NCBI RefSeq assembly: GCF_039545035.1
Contig: NZ_BAABRO010000017.1
Coordinates: 88,431-152,430, forward strand
DNA length: 64,000 bases
Direction of reading: 5' to 3'
Source of the DNA: Novipirellula caenicola
GTDB lineage: Bacteria > Planctomycetota > Planctomycetia > Pirellulales > Pirellulaceae
A program made the position numbers and the translations under genes. Of the stretch, positions 8,888-18,354 are shown piece after piece. Each line of letters begins with the position of its first letter. The stretch's first letter is position 1. The notes beneath the pieces were generated by a model. That model did not search any database. It was not told the origin of the DNA and saw only the letters and a list, made by a program, of their open reading frames with translations.

Positions 8888-10733
8888 CAATTTTCACGAT
8901 CTCGGCGTCAAACACCTCGACGATGGATTTGACCAACGGGTTGGCTTCAATCTCCTTCATTCGCTGCATTCTCGCTTTGCCTGGCTCCACCGGTGCCGCT
9001 TTGACTTGAACCGGTTTGGGAGCGGCCAATTGAAATTCGAGCACAATGTCTCGCCCCGCCAATTTTGCGACGGCGGTATTCAGCGAGGTCTTGTGCTGCG
9101 GGTTTTCGCAGCGGCTGTATGCAAGCTTGGATTCTCCGGGAAAGACAAGCCGCAGCTTGCCTTCTTCGGCCACGACACGCTGAACCGCCCGAGCCAAGGT
9201 TTCGGTCATCGGTTCGACCATCGTGATCGCTTCCTGCCAAATCCGTTCGGCATTGGCCTGGTTCCAAGCGACTGCCGCGCGAGGCGGTGATGTGTCGTTG
9301 GGCTCTGGCGGGATTGCTTGATCCGGGGCGTCTGTCGACGCTGCTGCGGGCGATTGGACCGGGGCCTGTGGTTGCGCAGCTGTTTGCGGCTGAGCGGCTG
9401 CCGCCGTCGTTGCTGTGGAGCCCGTTACAGTAGCGTTTGTTGTTGCCGCCGGGCGATTCGGTTCGGTCGCCGCGGCGGGCGGGGCAGAACCGGCGTTAGC
9501 TACTATGTTTTTTTTTTCGCCAGACGAACCGTGATGAGTCGGAGAGGCTGCGATGGAATCGGCGGCAGCAGCCAAGTCGGCGATCTGTTGCAGATCGGGC
9601 AGGTTGCAGATCTGGATCGCCGTGGCTTCGAGCAGAACGCGAGCGTAAACGCTGTGGCGAATTCGTACGAGCGTTTGGTCGACAAGGCCAACTACCGCCA
9701 AGACGGTTTGTAGTCCCCAGCGTTGACCGAGTTCGTTGAGTTCATCATACAGAGCCGTCGAGGTGTGACGCATCAGCGTCGCGTCACAGCCAACGGTCAC
9801 GGCCATCAGGTCGCGGAAATAGGCGAGCAGCTGTTCTGCCAAACGACCTGCGTCGACTCCGGCGTCAATGCCTGCATCCAATTGACGAATCACCTCGGCG
9901 GCGTCGCGCTCGGCCATCGCTTTGGCCAGTGCATGGAGCCGTTCATCGTCGGCCGTGCCCAGCATCGCGTGAACTTGTTCGGCCGTTAGATTGCCATCGC
10001 TGAAGCTAAGGACTTGTTCAAGCAGCGATTGGCTGTCTCGCATCGAACCGGCAGCGCGACGCGCGATCAGTTCGAGTGCCTTGTCGTCGGCTTCGGCGTT
10101 CTCGGCCTGCACGATTTCTCGCAGCCGATTGACGATCTTGGGAACTTCGACCGGCGCGAAATCAAACCGTTGGCAACGGCTCAATACGGTGATGGGAAGT
10201 TTTTCGGGATCCGTCGTGCAGAAGATGAACTTCACATGCTCGGGGGGTTCTTCGAGCGTTTTCAGCAGCGCGTTGAAGGCCGCGCCGGTCAACATGTGAA
10301 CTTCGTCGATGATGTAAATCTTGTACCGCGAGCGGCTTGGGCGGACTCCCACGTTGGCACGCAGCGAGCGAATTTCGTCGATCCCGCGATTGCTGGCACC
10401 GTCGATTTCGATCACATCAACGTCTTCGCCCGAGTCAATCGCTTGCGCCACATCGGTGCTGTTGTCCGGCGTCGCCGTTGGTCCCGATGGATCGTTGAGC
10501 GCTTTGGCGAAAATCCGCGCGGTTGACGTCTTGCCGACCCCACGTGCCCCGGTGAATAGATAGGCATGCCCTACGCGATTGGTTTCGATCGCGTTTTTCA
10601 GCGCGCGGCCGACGTGGTCTTGGCCCACCAATTGGTCAAACGCACGAGGACGATACCGCCGTGCGACCACCACATACGAGTCTTGGGAAGAGGCGTTCTG
10701 CTGACCGGAAGACTCAGGCATGGTGCGGGGCAA
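8874..10733 (-). CDS. dnaX: DNA polymerase III subunits tau/gamma
   Basis: Clamp-loader ATPase of the replisome, 619 residues. The AAA+ module contains Walker A GARGVGKT at 62-69, DEVHML at 143-148 and the SRC motif at 185-187, and is followed by domain III. From about residue 390 a Pro/Ala/Thr-rich linker leads to the tau-specific C-terminal part (about 490-619). The segment between Walker A and DVIEIDGASNRG normally carries four zinc-binding cysteines; here (80-100) it has none. Codons 406-409 contain an A10 run that could cause slippage to a short gamma-like form. The SRP RNA lies directly upstream on the same strand, an order also known from Bacillus. Confidence 0.96.
   Translation of the reverse strand: MPRTMPESSGQQNASSQDSYVVVARRYRPRAFDQLVGQDHVGRALKNAIETNRVGHAYLFTGARGVGKTSTARIFAKALNDPSGPTATPDNSTDVAQAIDSGEDVDVIEIDGASNRGIDEIRSLRANVGVRPSRSRYKIYIIDEVHMLTGAAFNALLKTLEEPPEHVKFIFCTTDPEKLPITVLSRCQRFDFAPVEVPKIVNRLREIVQAENAEADDKALELIARRAAGSMRDSQSLLEQVLSFSDGNLTAEQVHAMLGTADDERLHALAKAMAERDAAEVIRQLDAGIDAGVDAGRLAEQLLAYFRDLMAVTVGCDATLMRHTSTALYDELNELGQRWGLQTVLAVVGLVDQTLVRIRHSVYARVLLEATAIQICNLPDLQQIADLAAAADSIAASPTHHGSSGEKKNIVANAGSAPPAAATEPNRPAATTNATVTGSTATTAAAAQPQTAAQPQAPVQSPAAASTDAPDQAIPPEPNDTSPPRAAVAWNQANAERIWQEAITMVEPMTETLARAVQRVVAEEGKLRLVFPGESKLAYSRCENPQHKTSLNTAVAKLAGRDIVLEFQLAAPKPVQVKAAPVEPGKARMQRMKEIEANPLVKSIVEVFDAEIVKIEKPR
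9496..9518 (-). promoter_or_regulatory. A10 slippery run with immediate out-of-frame stops in dnaX
   Basis: On the coding (minus) strand GAA AAA AAA AAC is an uninterrupted run of ten A at 9517-9508. A -1 shift or one extra A reads KKKHSS and then TAA at 9498-9496, giving a 412-residue product. Loss of one A, or a +1 shift, reads ACA then TAG at 9505-9503, giving 409 residues. Both cut exactly between domain III and the tau-specific part. This resembles Thermus dnaX, where an A9 run produces gamma; function here is inferred. Confidence 0.55.
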
Positions 10734-10837
10734 AAGCGTTCGCGTAATGATTTTTCAACGCGTCGCGAGCAAGCGTCTTGCGTTTGTTCGATCCCAAACG
10801 TTTCAAGAGCGAAATGCGTTGAGGTGAAATGTCATGC

Positions 10838-10939
10838 CCGAAAGAGGCGACCCTCACACAGAGCTACACCGCTTATGGCTGCTCCAGTTAAGGCCTGACC
10901 AGGTTCACGATTCACAATCGCAAGGGTCGCCACTTTCGG
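10838..10939 (-). ncRNA. ffs: Bacterial small signal recognition particle RNA (4.5S)
   Basis: The minus strand carries the conserved helix 8 of SRP RNA: GAACCTGGTCAGGCC, an apical loop, then GGAGCAGCC. The ends pair through GGCGACCC/GGGTCGCC and further through CCGAAAG/CTTTCGG, giving one long hairpin of about 102 nt typical of the small bacterial form. The apical loop reads TTAACT rather than GGAA, so it fits the alternative URRC-type loop. The gene lies about 105 bases upstream of dnaX in the same direction. Exact ends are estimated from the pairing. Confidence 0.88.
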
Positions 10940-10977
10940 ACACGATTCAATTCACTGAGGACGCGTGATTCTGACAG

Positions 10978-11000
10978 AAAAACGGTTTCTTGGGAACCGT
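10978..11000 (-). terminator. Possible terminator after the disordered protein gene
   Basis: On the minus strand ACGGTT, a short loop and AACCGT are followed by five T. It would end transcription from the gene at 11244-13130 before the SRP RNA. The remaining bases to 11243 show nothing I can name. Confidence 0.4.
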
Positions 11001-11243
11001 CCCACTGCAAAAGAGCTGAGTTGAAAACAGATTCTTGCTGGCGGACCGTCAATGCCATTTACTTTAGTAACGCTCCGCTTACGAAAACCAATCCGCTTGG
11101 GACGAAAGTAGATTGCACTGGGGGGGACCGCGGCGGCTTCGTCCGTGGGAATTGGGGACGAAGCAACGCCAGTCTGTTCCAATGGCTTTTGCGTTCCAAG
11201 CGATTTTTACGACCAGGATCGTTAGGATCCTTTGGCTCCATCG

Positions 11244-13130
11244 CTAGCGGCGTTTGCCACCTCGACCACGTCCACCGCCGCCACGGGCAGGTGTCTTTTT
11301 GTGGTTTTCGACATTGGCATCGACCAGGATGCTGACCGTTTCAAGCCAAGTCGGTGCGCTGGGGCGATCCGCCGATCCAGCAGCGGACGACTCATTGCGA
11401 CGTCCCCGACCACGCGAACGCGACGAGGTATCAGACGAGTTGTCTCGGTCTGCAGAATCGCGTCCCTTGGAATCTCGGTTGCCACGTGATCCACGGCCCG
11501 ATTGCGAACGCGATTTTTCACGGCGAAGGGCTTCGGCTTCGTCATCGTCTTCCATGTCATCGACAAACGAAGGAAGTTCGCCAAAGGCGTCCGACGTATC
11601 ATCGTTGTCGACGTCTTTGCTCTCGTCCGCATTACGGGACTCATCACGATTGCGTCCACGTCGTCCGCCACGGCGGCCGCGTCGTCGCGAGCGAGGTCGC
11701 GGAGCATCTTCGTCGCGATCCGCAGCCGCATCACCCGACTTGGCCGAGGTGTCGTCGCTGTCTTGTTCGTCGACGAGCAGTTCGTCGTCGTCAATGTCGT
11801 CTACAAACAGATTGGCACCGAAACCACCTTCATCCGCATCGCGGTTCGCATGGCGACCACGATCCGACCGTGAGCGATCCGAACGGTTGCTTGGTTCATC
11901 CGACGATTTTGCTGCACTTCGTTGGCGGCGACCGCCTTCGGCAGCCGGGCTTCGCTGGGAGTCGCGAGACGAATCGCGTGAGGAGCGGCCTCGGCCGCCA
12001 CGATCACGACCGGAATCATCGCCACGACCGGCATCATCGCTGCTGTCAGCCGCTTCTGCTGGTTTCGCAGGGCTGCCTTCGTTGCGTTCGAGCTCTTCTT
12101 CGGTAATCCGTTGGCGGACGCCTCGGCGGCGACCACGGCGACGTGGTTTGCGTTCGTTCCCCTCAGAATCTTTGTCGTCGAACGAAGATTTCTTCGAGAT
12201 GAACTTTTGGTCCGAATCGGTCGAGGATTCGGTATCGCGGCTACGTGCGGGACGCTTGGGCGACTCGCTCGATCGCTCGCGGCTTTCGGTAGCCGATTTT
12301 TCCTGACGGGCTGGTTTTTCCTGGTGGGCTGGCCTTTCCTGACGGGCCGGTTTTTCGCTGCGAGGCGCGCCAAAACCTGCGTCGACGTCGCTGGCGTCGT
12401 CATCGTCGTCGGCGATGTCCAAACCGAGTCCGGTGCCAAATCCGCCGCGTTTTTCTGCCTTGGCCGGTTCAGGATCGCGTTTTTCTGCCTGCTTTTCCGC
12501 TCGAACGCTGCGTTCTCGAGAGCTGCGTTCTCGAGCAACCTCGGGCTCCGGCTTGGATTCCCGCTCGATTGCGAAATCATCGTCCACCGCAACGCCCAAC
12601 TGGTTGGCCAAGCTGCCCCAAGCACGATCGGTATCGGCATTTTCAGGTTCTTCGGCCGCCCCGATGGGTTTGGATTTCTCTTGCAATCCAGCAGTGCCTA
12701 CCGGATCGCGAGGTCGATCTTGGAACGATTTTTTGGGGGCCGCGTCCGTGGGGCGACTTGATGGTCCAGCTGGCTTGGCTACCGATTCTGTTTTCTTAGG
12801 AGGACCAAAGCCGGGGATTTTTTGTGGTGGAGTGGGCGAACGCAAAGCCTCTAGCACGTCTTCGACACTTTTCGGAGTGTCGCCCGACTCTTCGCTGCTG
12901 ACCGGGCTCGGAGCACTGCGTCGCTGTGGCGTCGTTCCCGAATCGGAAAGTTTTTTCGCGTTCGAGTCCGATTCAGGGGAAGAAGAAGGGGCCGATGACT
13001 CGGCTTTGGGTTTTTCGGATTCCGCAGAAGAGGCAGGCGACTGAGGAGGAGAGGTTTTCTTTTTTGGGGAATCGCTTGAGCCAGAAGTGCCCAAGAGATT
13101 GGCAAGAAAGTTCCAGTGATCAGATCTCAT
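11244..13130 (-). CDS. Intrinsically disordered, charged protein with RGG-type tail
   Basis: I do not recognise a named family. The 628 residues are dominated by Ser, Asp, Glu, Lys and Arg, with long runs of RDRGGRGR, SRSDRGR and PRRRGRRRG type. A proline-rich N-terminal third follows MRSDHWNFLANLLG. The only fold-like piece is the C-terminal PTWLETVSILVDANV segment (about 600-614), and the end is a GGGGRGRGGKRR box. Such RG-rich tails usually bind RNA, so an RNA-associated role is an inference. Codon usage and third-position GC on this strand look like neighbouring genes, which supports a real gene despite the low complexity. Confidence 0.75.
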   Translation of the reverse strand: MRSDHWNFLANLLGTSGSSDSPKKKTSPPQSPASSAESEKPKAESSAPSSSPESDSNAKKLSDSGTTPQRRSAPSPVSSEESGDTPKSVEDVLEALRSPTPPQKIPGFGPPKKTESVAKPAGPSSRPTDAAPKKSFQDRPRDPVGTAGLQEKSKPIGAAEEPENADTDRAWGSLANQLGVAVDDDFAIERESKPEPEVARERSSRERSVRAEKQAEKRDPEPAKAEKRGGFGTGLGLDIADDDDDASDVDAGFGAPRSEKPARQERPAHQEKPARQEKSATESRERSSESPKRPARSRDTESSTDSDQKFISKKSSFDDKDSEGNERKPRRRGRRRGVRQRITEEELERNEGSPAKPAEAADSSDDAGRGDDSGRDRGGRGRSSRDSSRDSQRSPAAEGGRRQRSAAKSSDEPSNRSDRSRSDRGRHANRDADEGGFGANLFVDDIDDDELLVDEQDSDDTSAKSGDAAADRDEDAPRPRSRRRGRRGGRRGRNRDESRNADESKDVDNDDTSDAFGELPSFVDDMEDDDEAEALRREKSRSQSGRGSRGNRDSKGRDSADRDNSSDTSSRSRGRGRRNESSAAGSADRPSAPTWLETVSILVDANVENHKKTPARGGGGRGRGGKRR

Positions 13131-13761
13131 GGATAACTGTTTGGGTAGAATTTTTTGTGTTTTGTAGTGTTTTGGTCGGTCGCAGCAGCAGGGTGGAGCG
13201 TCGGCAGCCTACCGGTGTGTCGTGGTAGGTGCTCGGTAATCGCATCAAACGTGATCCGCGCGAATCCAGCAAAACAATGGGATATCGTTGAATTTTGGAT
13301 AGCATTCCGGAGGGAATTTGCTTGTGAATTGAGGCATCGACTAGGCTGATTCAGTGCAGCTTACCGACACAGTCGTACGCGTGCGCCATCCGATTCACCC
13401 CTATGTATAGCTTGGTGGGATTTTTCTCCCAAGCCCGAAGCTCGAAATATACTGATTCCGATGCCGGAAACTGTGGCTTCGAGTCCCTTCAATCGCTTTG
13501 TTGTTGCTGCCCGTCATACCCCGTTTTTTTACGCATTTCCTCGGTTTTTGACGAAGTTTGACGATCAGACGCCCGATTTTGATCGGTTTCCACCATTTGG
13601 GTGGTTTGTCAGCGAGGGAAACAAAGTTGGTCTTGTTTTTGCATCGACTCGGTCTCCGATCCCAGGGTTTCGCACAGGAACGTTGGCTTTTTCGGGTCCG
13701 TTTTCCGATCTAGATCAATGGGAACGCAATCGATCACTCAACCCCCTATCCCTAATTGCCC
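13131..13761. other. Gene-free divergent intergenic region (631 bases)
   Basis: This separates the disordered-protein gene from the AsmA-like gene, which diverge, so promoters for both should be here. I see only a short imperfect hairpin near 13411-13433 (CTTGG ... CCAAG). An open frame starts at 13461 but runs into the AsmA-like gene in another frame and has no family features. Confidence 0.5.
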
Positions 13762-16700
13762 ATGATGATGCGACCAGCCGAACACTCGCTCGCTCGATGG
13801 ATTCGCTGGATCTCGTTCGCCGGGATGCTGGGGATCATGCTTGCATGGGGGGGCGGGACCGAGGTTTCCGCTCAAGCCCCACCGGCTGCGAGACCGAAGC
13901 CCGCAGCTGCGGCAAAGGACAATACCCGCTACTGGACCACCTCGTGGGATTTCGACTCGGTTGACGTTAAACGACTGTCCGAACGTTTGAAGCGGTTGGG
14001 AATTGGGATTCCAATCGAAATGGAGGGGGCGGTCTCAGTCAATTTGAACGTCTCGGTCCCGCTGACCGCCCTGACCGACGCCAAGAAATATCGACTCGAA
14101 GGCCTCGTCCGCTCGCCGCGGTTGAAACTCGAGCAATTGGTGCTCGAGGATTTTCAAACGCATGTTCAGATCGCCGATGGCGTGATGACGGTAGATCAAA
14201 TCAACGGACGTTTGATTGACGCCGCAGGTCCGCGAGGGGCCCGGCAGGTGAACCGCGCCGGTGCCGGCCGGGTCACTGGGGCGGCGACGCTGCAGTTATC
14301 GCCGCTTGGTCAAATCGATGCCGCGATCACGACGGAATCGGTGGCCATCCAACCACTACACCAGCTGATTTTGGCCATCCAAGCTCGCGATGACCAACAA
14401 CCGCTGCATGGCGTGGTGTCGGGTGAGATTCAGTTCCAAGCCCCGCTGAAATCGATTCGCGAAATCCAAAGTTGGAATGCAACGACTCAATTGCGAATTG
14501 ACTCTCTGGCTCGCGGCGACGCGTTGCCGTTAGATATTCCATCGGCATCGATCTCGATCGCGGATGGGGTACTGATGGCCAACGATTTGCAAATCCGCTC
14601 GAGCGCGTCGGCGGATCTGTCCGCTTCGCTTCAGGGACGGATCGAACTGAACCAGCAACAGCGATTCTCGTTTGCGGTTCGCGCGAATGATCTTCCCTTG
14701 GATACGTTGGCACAGCTTGCCGGAGCGAACGCGAATCGATTCGCCGCAGGCCAAGTTGATCTGGACGCGACCGCGACTGGCGAATTGGCACAGTCGAAAT
14801 GGACGATGGCGGGACGGGTAGCATCGCCCCGTTTAAGTATCGCCGGGGTGCAGCTTGGTTTGATCGAACATGCGTTCGAGTTTGATCAGCAACACTTCAA
14901 ACTCGCGCCCATCGGTGCAAGCGGCAATCCACCACGCGACGATCTGATCGTGCAAAACGTGCAGGCCAATTACACGTTGCAGGATCGCCGCTGGGTGCTT
15001 TCCCAAATCGATGCCCAATTGTTCGGGGGCGAGATTTCCGGAGAGGCTTCCGTGGCACTGGATAAACAGGACAGCAGCACGTTGAACTTGAGCTGGCAAG
15101 GGCTTTCGCCCAATGTCAACGCTCAGCTGTTTTCGCTCGCCGATGTGGTGATTTCCGCGAGTTCCTCGGGCAAGATCGATTGGACGCTTCCCGCCGGCGA
15201 TTGGAGCCGATTGGCCGACCAAAGCGGAAATGTTCAAGTTCAACTCGATTCGATCAAAGTAGGCGATGCTGATATCGGACAGATGGATCTTGTGATTTCA
15301 AAATCCGACGATGCCTTGAAACTCACCGCCGACGGGAATTTGTTCGGTGGCGATGTCAAAGTGGAAACGCAATCCGACGTGACCGCCGACATGACATGGC
15401 AAGATCTGTGGCAACGCCCCTCGCAAATTCGTTTGTCGGTCAATCGGATTCGCATCGATCGGTTGGTGATGGTGATGCCGCAGCAGTCCTGGTTGGTCCC
15501 ACGCTTTCGCCAACTTCGTGGTCTGGTATCGGCTGACATCGAGTTGGACGGTGCATTGGGTGCGTCGCAGCAGGATGCTCCGCTGCGATCGACCGCAGGA
15601 ATTCAACTCGACCATCTGTCACTTGGCACGGTCTTAATCACCCATCGTCTGGAGATCGCACTGCGAACGCGTGGCAGCAGCGTCGATGTCGATAAAGTGT
15701 CAGGGATTTACGCCGGAGGCCGAATCACAGCGCGCGGCCAGTGGGACGTGTTACAGAACGATGGACACATCGATGTCCAGGTCGCGTCGGTCGATGCATC
15801 CCCTTCGATCCGATTGTTATCAGAACAGGTGGCTGATTTTGTCGAAGGAAAATTATCGGGCCAATTTCATGTGACCGGTGGAGGGTCGATTCGGGCGCGA
15901 GGTGCGGTCCAGGCACACGATGCCGTGGTCGCTGGCATTCCCGTCGGCGATGCCAACAGCGGAATGATCGCCTCCTATTCCCTTGGCAGCGGTCAATGGG
16001 ATGCCTCCTTTTCCTCGATTCATGGCGAAGTCGCTCGCGGACGATTGCGTGGGTTTGCGAAACTCAAATCGTCCTATCGCCCCAATCGTTTCGATTTGGC
16101 CAGCCAATGGTCGTTCGAACGTGTAAATTTTGCCAAGTTTATCGCGGACGCTGGAGGCGGAAGTTTTTCCTACGCCAACGGCCAAGTCCGTGGAAAGTTA
16201 ACGCTGGGCGGCGAGGCGATTGCCAGCAGCGATGATCTTCGAGGATCCTTTTCCACCGAATTGGATGGCTCGCAAGCCTCGGCGATCCCAGGGCTGAGCG
16301 AGGCCCAGCGGTTTCTCGGCGCCGTTCCGTTGGCCGGGATCCGAATCGAGGACGGCCAGCTCAGCGGAACCATCACTCGCGGTCGTGCCCGGATCGATGA
16401 ATTTGTCCTCAGTAGCCCGCAGCTCAAAGTATGGGCGGACGGCTACGTGCAGCTAGATAATCTGCGGATGGATGTCGAGGCGGTGATTTCGACTGGCAAC
16501 TTCCAAGCCAGCCAAGTGATGGAGGTCTATCTGCAAATTGCCTCGTTTACCTCGCTTTCGCCAGTCGCTCTTTTTATTCGCATCAACCAACTGCTCAGCA
16601 ATCGCACCATCTATGTGGACGTCGGGGGAACCCTGTACGATCCCAAACTGAGACTGCGGCCGCTCGCGACCCTGCGAGACGAAGTGGCTCGTTATATCGT

Positions 16701-16767
16701 CAGCGAGGTATTGGGGCTGAATTGTGCCGTGTTTGGCTCGGAAAACCCCTTCCAAGCCCAAAACTGA
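13762..16767 (+). CDS. AsmA/TamB-like envelope protein
   Basis: About 1001 residues with an N-terminal hydrophobic segment (near 15-38) ending in a signal-peptidase-like VSAQA site. The rest is a very long, beta-rich, repetitive chain with patterns such as GRVASPRLSIAGVQLG, SGKIDWTLPAG and ELDGSQASAIPGLSEAQRFLGAVPLAG. The C-terminal part (LSGTITRGRARIDEFVLSSPQLKVWADGYV and the following amphipathic stretch) matches the AsmA/DUF3971 style of lipid-transport bridge proteins between the two membranes. The family match is by pattern, not by search. The first available codon is TTG at 13756; the run of ATG from 13762 is the likelier start. It is followed on the same strand by an export lipoprotein. 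Confidence 0.75.
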   Translation: MMMRPAEHSLARWIRWISFAGMLGIMLAWGGGTEVSAQAPPAARPKPAAAAKDNTRYWTTSWDFDSVDVKRLSERLKRLGIGIPIEMEGAVSVNLNVSVPLTALTDAKKYRLEGLVRSPRLKLEQLVLEDFQTHVQIADGVMTVDQINGRLIDAAGPRGARQVNRAGAGRVTGAATLQLSPLGQIDAAITTESVAIQPLHQLILAIQARDDQQPLHGVVSGEIQFQAPLKSIREIQSWNATTQLRIDSLARGDALPLDIPSASISIADGVLMANDLQIRSSASADLSASLQGRIELNQQQRFSFAVRANDLPLDTLAQLAGANANRFAAGQVDLDATATGELAQSKWTMAGRVASPRLSIAGVQLGLIEHAFEFDQQHFKLAPIGASGNPPRDDLIVQNVQANYTLQDRRWVLSQIDAQLFGGEISGEASVALDKQDSSTLNLSWQGLSPNVNAQLFSLADVVISASSSGKIDWTLPAGDWSRLADQSGNVQVQLDSIKVGDADIGQMDLVISKSDDALKLTADGNLFGGDVKVETQSDVTADMTWQDLWQRPSQIRLSVNRIRIDRLVMVMPQQSWLVPRFRQLRGLVSADIELDGALGASQQDAPLRSTAGIQLDHLSLGTVLITHRLEIALRTRGSSVDVDKVSGIYAGGRITARGQWDVLQNDGHIDVQVASVDASPSIRLLSEQVADFVEGKLSGQFHVTGGGSIRARGAVQAHDAVVAGIPVGDANSGMIASYSLGSGQWDASFSSIHGEVARGRLRGFAKLKSSYRPNRFDLASQWSFERVNFAKFIADAGGGSFSYANGQVRGKLTLGGEAIASSDDLRGSFSTELDGSQASAIPGLSEAQRFLGAVPLAGIRIEDGQLSGTITRGRARIDEFVLSSPQLKVWADGYVQLDNLRMDVEAVISTGNFQASQVMEVYLQIASFTSLSPVALFIRINQLLSNRTIYVDVGGTLYDPKLRLRPLATLRDEVARYIVSEVLGLNCAVFGSENPFQAQN

Positions 16768-17043
16768 CCCGTTCTGTACCTGATCGACCGTTTTGCCCGA
16801 TCGACCCGCCATGCCTGTTCGACCCGGGCCTTGCTGCGTCGGACCTCTGTCATGTTCGGTCGACATGAATTTGGCTGCATGGTCGATTTTTGGCGAGATT
16901 GCCTTCGAAATCTGTGAAACCTTGGCGTTTGCGTAGAAATACCGGAGCATCTCAATTGCATCGGCGATGCCCCTCTTGTTAGGACGATAAAACCGACTGG
17001 ATCAATTTAGTCGATTTTAATCTTGCCTTGGGGCCTACCCATC

Positions 17044-18141
17044 ATGTTTCGCACACTCCTCGTCGCCGTTCTGCTTATGCCTTTGGTAGGGTGCAGCGCT
17101 CTGGGACTCTCGCTGTTTCCCACTGGACACTATTTGACCCGGCAAAGCGAAGAGCTTTTGCAGAAGTCGCCCAGTCCTGCCAATTTGCCGCGTGAGCTCA
17201 ACCGGACGGTGGTCGAAGCGCACTATCTCGAACCCGGCGACGTGCTGTTAATCGAAACGGTAAAACTCGACAGCGATGTGCGATTGCCGGCGGACCAGCA
17301 TGTGTTGACCGACGGCAGCATCGATCTCGGCGGTTACGGCCGCGTCGTCGTTGCCGGCTTGACGCTCGAAGATGCCGAAGCCCTCGTGGAACAGACGTTG
17401 GTGGAAGAAGGCGAAGAAGAAACCGAGATCAATATTCGCTTGCTAGAAGCGATGCATCGTTTCTATGTCCTCGGTGAAGTCAATTCACCAGGCAGCTATC
17501 CGTTGACCGGTTACGAAACGGTGCTCGATGGCATCTTGGCCGCCGGCGGTTTGACCAGTGATGCGGCACCTTGCAAGCTTTTGCTAGCGCGCCCAACCAC
17601 GTCCCATTCGTGTCGAGTCACGCTGCCGATTTGCTATCGCGAAATCACTCAAATGGGCGATACGGCAACCAATTACCAGCTTATGCCGGGAGACCGCATC
17701 TATGTCGCTGGCCGCACGTTTTGTGAAGAGCTGATGTTTTGGCAGGCCACACAAACCTGTGACCGCTGCTGTAAATGCCAAACCCCTTGTCCTCATCCCG
17801 AAACGGTCAGCACGATCGCGCCGGTGACCCCCGGTTTGATCGGCGTCCCGATGGCGCGGCAACCCCACGCTAAAGAAGTCATGCTGTCGCCCGAATCGTG
17901 GCAACACGGGGCGCAAATCTCGGATCTCGAGCCCTCGACGTCGTATCGCCAGGACGTCGAGATGCTGCCCAACACGTCGCTAGTGCCGACCCCGGCAGCA
18001 AACGATGACGATTCCGACTCGCTTGAATCGAGCCGGATTTTTGTGCCGCGATCGTCGCAACCGCCTGCGACGTCCCAGTCCAATCCGGCCTTGGATGGCC
18101 AACTCGACTTTTCCGAACCGATGGCGTCCCCCAATCCTTAG
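17044..18141 (+). CDS. Wza-type polysaccharide export lipoprotein
   Basis: Predicted outer-envelope lipoprotein of 365 residues. The signal peptide MFRTLLVAVLLMPLVGC ends in a lipobox, with the lipidated Cys at residue 17. A polysaccharide-export domain follows (YLEPGDVLLIETV ... DGSIDLGGYGRVVVAGLTLEDAEALV). A SLBB-type beta-grasp repeat comes next (FYVLGEVNSPGSYPLTGYETVLDGILAAGGLT). A second half contains CDRCCKCQTPCPHP, a cysteine-rich motif that could bind metal, and a Pro/Ser-rich tail. Wza proteins form the export channel for exopolysaccharide, but no polymerase or capsule genes are adjacent. The start is ATG at 17044; the upstream in-frame TTG would spoil the signal peptide. Confidence 0.85.
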   Translation: MFRTLLVAVLLMPLVGCSALGLSLFPTGHYLTRQSEELLQKSPSPANLPRELNRTVVEAHYLEPGDVLLIETVKLDSDVRLPADQHVLTDGSIDLGGYGRVVVAGLTLEDAEALVEQTLVEEGEEETEINIRLLEAMHRFYVLGEVNSPGSYPLTGYETVLDGILAAGGLTSDAAPCKLLLARPTTSHSCRVTLPICYREITQMGDTATNYQLMPGDRIYVAGRTFCEELMFWQATQTCDRCCKCQTPCPHPETVSTIAPVTPGLIGVPMARQPHAKEVMLSPESWQHGAQISDLEPSTSYRQDVEMLPNTSLVPTPAANDDDSDSLESSRIFVPRSSQPPATSQSNPALDGQLDFSEPMASPNP

Positions 18142-18354
18142 CCGCTGAGGTCGGTCGCTAAACTCTCTTTGCTAGCATTTTAACTAGAAAATTGCTAACG
18201 AAATTTTTGCGAAGACGTTTGCTTTGCGTCGCCGGATTGCCTAATATCTCGGCCCAGAATCACGGTGCATCGTTTGTGTGTGGCAGACGGCAGCCCCGGC
18301 GATTAAATGCGGACGCATTTTGTTGGCAATTTGTTGAAAAGGGAGTTGAAGACA

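Noticed and set aside
11254..12306. 350-residue frame opposite the disordered protein
   Set aside because: Arg/Ser/Pro-rich complement of a low-complexity gene; no ordered segment, no ribosome-binding site that stands out.
13461..13964. 167-residue frame upstream of the AsmA-like gene
   Set aside because: It overlaps the real gene by about 200 bases in another frame, and lacks conserved-looking segments.
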